Assembly: GCF_021491355.1 (NCBI RefSeq)
Contig: NZ_JAKENF010000002.1
Location: 124,001 to 188,000, forward strand
Length of the DNA stretch: 64,000 nt
DNA from: Alitabrizicola rongguiensis
GTDB lineage: Bacteria; Pseudomonadota; Alphaproteobacteria; Rhodobacterales; Rhodobacteraceae
Direction of reading: 5' to 3'
The translations under genes were made by a program, and so were the position numbers. Below, in pieces: positions 62,832 through 64,000 of the stretch; positions within the stretch are counted from its first letter, which is position 1, and every line of letters starts with the position of its first letter. Below the pieces are notes generated by a model, which worked only from the letters and a program-made list of their open reading frames with translations, had not been told where the DNA came from and made no database searches.

Positions 62832-64000
62832 ATGGCCGACCGCAGCGATACCGAAAGCCGCAAGCTGCTGCGCCGACTGCGCGATTCCCTCGCCGAGCCT
62901 GGCCAGGGGCAGGAACGGCTTGACCGGATCACCCATCTGATCGCGGATTCCATGGGCACTGAAGTGTGCTCGATCTACCTGTTCCGCGACGAAGAAACGC
63001 TTGAACTCTGCGCGACCGAGGGGCTGAAGCGCGAGGCAGTCCACAAGACGCGGATGAAGCTGGGCGAGGGCCTAGTCGGCCGCGTGGCCCGCACCGCCTC
63101 GCCGGTCAATACCGGCAACGCTCCGGGTGAAAAGGGCTTCCGCTTCATGCCGGAGACGGGGGAAGAGATCTATTCCTCCTTCCTTGGCGTGCCGATCCAG
63201 AGGGTGGGCGAGCGGCTGGGCGTCCTTGTCGTGCAGTCGAAGATCGCGCGCGAGTTCTCGGAAGACGAGGTCTATGCGCTCGAGGTCGTGGCCATGGTGC
63301 TGGCCGAAATGACCGAGCTTGGCGCCTTTACCGGCGACGGCGACGGGATGACCGCCCTGCACCGCCGCCCCGTCATCTATCGCGGCGCCACCGGACAGGA
63401 GGGCGCGGCCGAAGGCAGGGTCTGGCTGCACGAACCGCGGGTGGTGGTCACCAACCCCGTCGCCGACGATCCGGTCGCCGAGATCGAGCGGCTTCGTGCC
63501 GCCGTGCAGCAGCTGCGCGTCTCCATCGACGATCTTCTGTCGGTCGAACATCTCGACAAGGACCAGAAGGCGGTTCTCGAGGCCTATCGGATGTTCGCCA
63601 ATTCGCGCGGCTGGTCCAAGCGGATGGAGGAGGATATCGAGGCGGGCCTCTCGGCCGAGGCCGCCGTCGAAAAGGAACAGTCGCTGACCCGCTCGCGGAT
63701 GGAGCAGGTCGCGGACGCCTACCTGCGCGAACGCCTGTCCGACCTTGACGACATCTCGAACCGGCTGCTGCGCATCTTGACCGGTCAGGGCAAGGATACC
63801 GGCGCCGCAATGCCGGAGAACCCGATCCTCGTCGCCCGCAACATCGGCCCGGGCGAGCTTCTTGAATACGGCCGCAAGCTGCGCGGAGTGGTGCTCGAGG
63901 AAGGCTCGGTCGGCAGCCATGCCGCCGTGGTGGCACGCGCGCTGGCGATCCCGCTGGTCATCCATGCCGAACGCATCAAGTCCGAGGCGCTGAACGGCGA
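62832..64000 (+). CDS. ptsP: PTS enzyme I (nitrogen), PtsP, 5' part; continues past window
   Basis: The frame is open for at least 389 codons. Residues about 20-165 form a GAF domain (LIADSMGTEVCSIYLFRD, LGVPIQRVGERLGVLVVQS), then the PEP-utilising N-terminal domain with VHL-type helices (LLSVEHLDKDQKAVLEAYRM) and the phosphohistidine H363 in EEGSVGSHAAVVAR. The PEP-binding barrel lies beyond the edge. PtsP starts the nitrogen PTS phosphorelay (PtsP-NPr-EIIA) that regulates carbon/nitrogen metabolism and K+ transport. ATG at 62832 follows GAAGGA. lysC directly upstream of ptsP is common in Rhodobacteraceae. Confidence 0.95.
   Translation, partial: MADRSDTESRKLLRRLRDSLAEPGQGQERLDRITHLIADSMGTEVCSIYLFRDEETLELCATEGLKREAVHKTRMKLGEGLVGRVARTASPVNTGNAPGEKGFRFMPETGEEIYSSFLGVPIQRVGERLGVLVVQSKIAREFSEDEVYALEVVAMVLAEMTELGAFTGDGDGMTALHRRPVIYRGATGQEGAAEGRVWLHEPRVVVTNPVADDPVAEIERLRAAVQQLRVSIDDLLSVEHLDKDQKAVLEAYRMFANSRGWSKRMEEDIEAGLSAEAAVEKEQSLTRSRMEQVADAYLRERLSDLDDISNRLLRILTGQGKDTGAAMPENPILVARNIGPGELLEYGRKLRGVVLEEGSVGSHAAVVARALAIPLVIHAERIKSEALNG

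Noticed and set aside
62743-62940. Short plus-strand frame before ptsP
   Set aside because: Overlaps the start of ptsP in another frame, no ribosome binding site and no similarity.

Overview
The window is 64 kb of GC-rich DNA from an alphaproteobacterium, most likely a member of the Rhodobacteraceae (Paracoccus/Rhodobacter-like). The evidence is the gene content and order: cycA (cytochrome c550 type) directly before an aa3 oxidase ctaD, a lone LipB next to tRNA-Leu, glyQ/glyS with a PEP-binding paralogue, a SAM-II riboswitch on metZ, FolE2, an FNR-type box and a CtrA-type box. Because of the high GC content most real genes have long mirror reading frames on the other strand; these were left out. 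I saw no insertion sequences, prophage or CRISPR arrays. The genome reads as a chromosomal core segment with small accessory insertions.

Layout. (1) 1-9.2 kb, minus strand: a methylated-amine (glycine betaine / dimethylglycine / sarcosine type) catabolic operon. It holds two FAD-GcvT dehydrogenases, a quinone-oxidoreductase-like protein, a homocysteine S-methyltransferase, a PEP-mutase/isocitrate-lyase family protein and a non-pyrrolysine MttB homologue cut by the left edge. Four of the genes are joined by ATGA overlaps. A divergent isochorismatase-LysR pair lies beside it. (2) 10.7-15.4 kb: tRNA-Leu(GAG), lipB, cycA, ctaD, a DUF2244 protein and a GYD protein. (3) 15.5-24.6 kb: yqeY/carA divergent pair, a CtrA-box glycosyltransferase, a GntR regulator, HAD phosphatase, UbiH-like hydroxylase, class V aminotransferase and two coupled Lrp regulators divergent from ilvC. 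(4) 24.7-27.8 kb: ilvC, a GFA-family protein, a second diverged copy of the ilvC 3' end, and an OpgC-like acyltransferase. (5) 27.8-40.4 kb, minus strand: glmM-folP-folB, a SleB-type hydrolase, a PPDK-like protein with a degenerate ATP domain, and the glyQ...glyS cluster with gltS. (6) 40.6-48.5 kb: a secreted trypsin-fold pseudoprotease, MarR/KAS-II pair with a palindromic operator, trkH, folE2 and the SAM-II-controlled metZ. (7) 48.5-64 kb: an alpha/beta hydrolase, yciB, a large secreted repeat protein lying between yciB and ftsY, alkB, xseA, purD-bestrophin, a short pyruvate kinase, lysC and the start of ptsP.

How the genes connect. One-carbon and methionine metabolism recurs: betaine-type demethylation (homocysteine methyltransferase, methylene-THF-generating dehydrogenases), folate synthesis (folP, folB, folE2) and SAM-sensed metZ. 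Core respiration is represented by cycA and ctaD with an FNR-type site upstream.

The most interesting signals are: a dispersed composite repeat (conserved core of about 30 bp plus a G/C hairpin with a near-invariant loop) present four times in gaps between genes; the diverged second ilvC 3' end flanking a one-gene insertion; a 590-aa exported protein in which all three trypsin catalytic positions are substituted; a 736-aa envelope protein whose last codons carry the ribosome binding site of yciB; and a perfect TTAA-N7-TTAA box in front of a polysaccharide glycosyltransferase.
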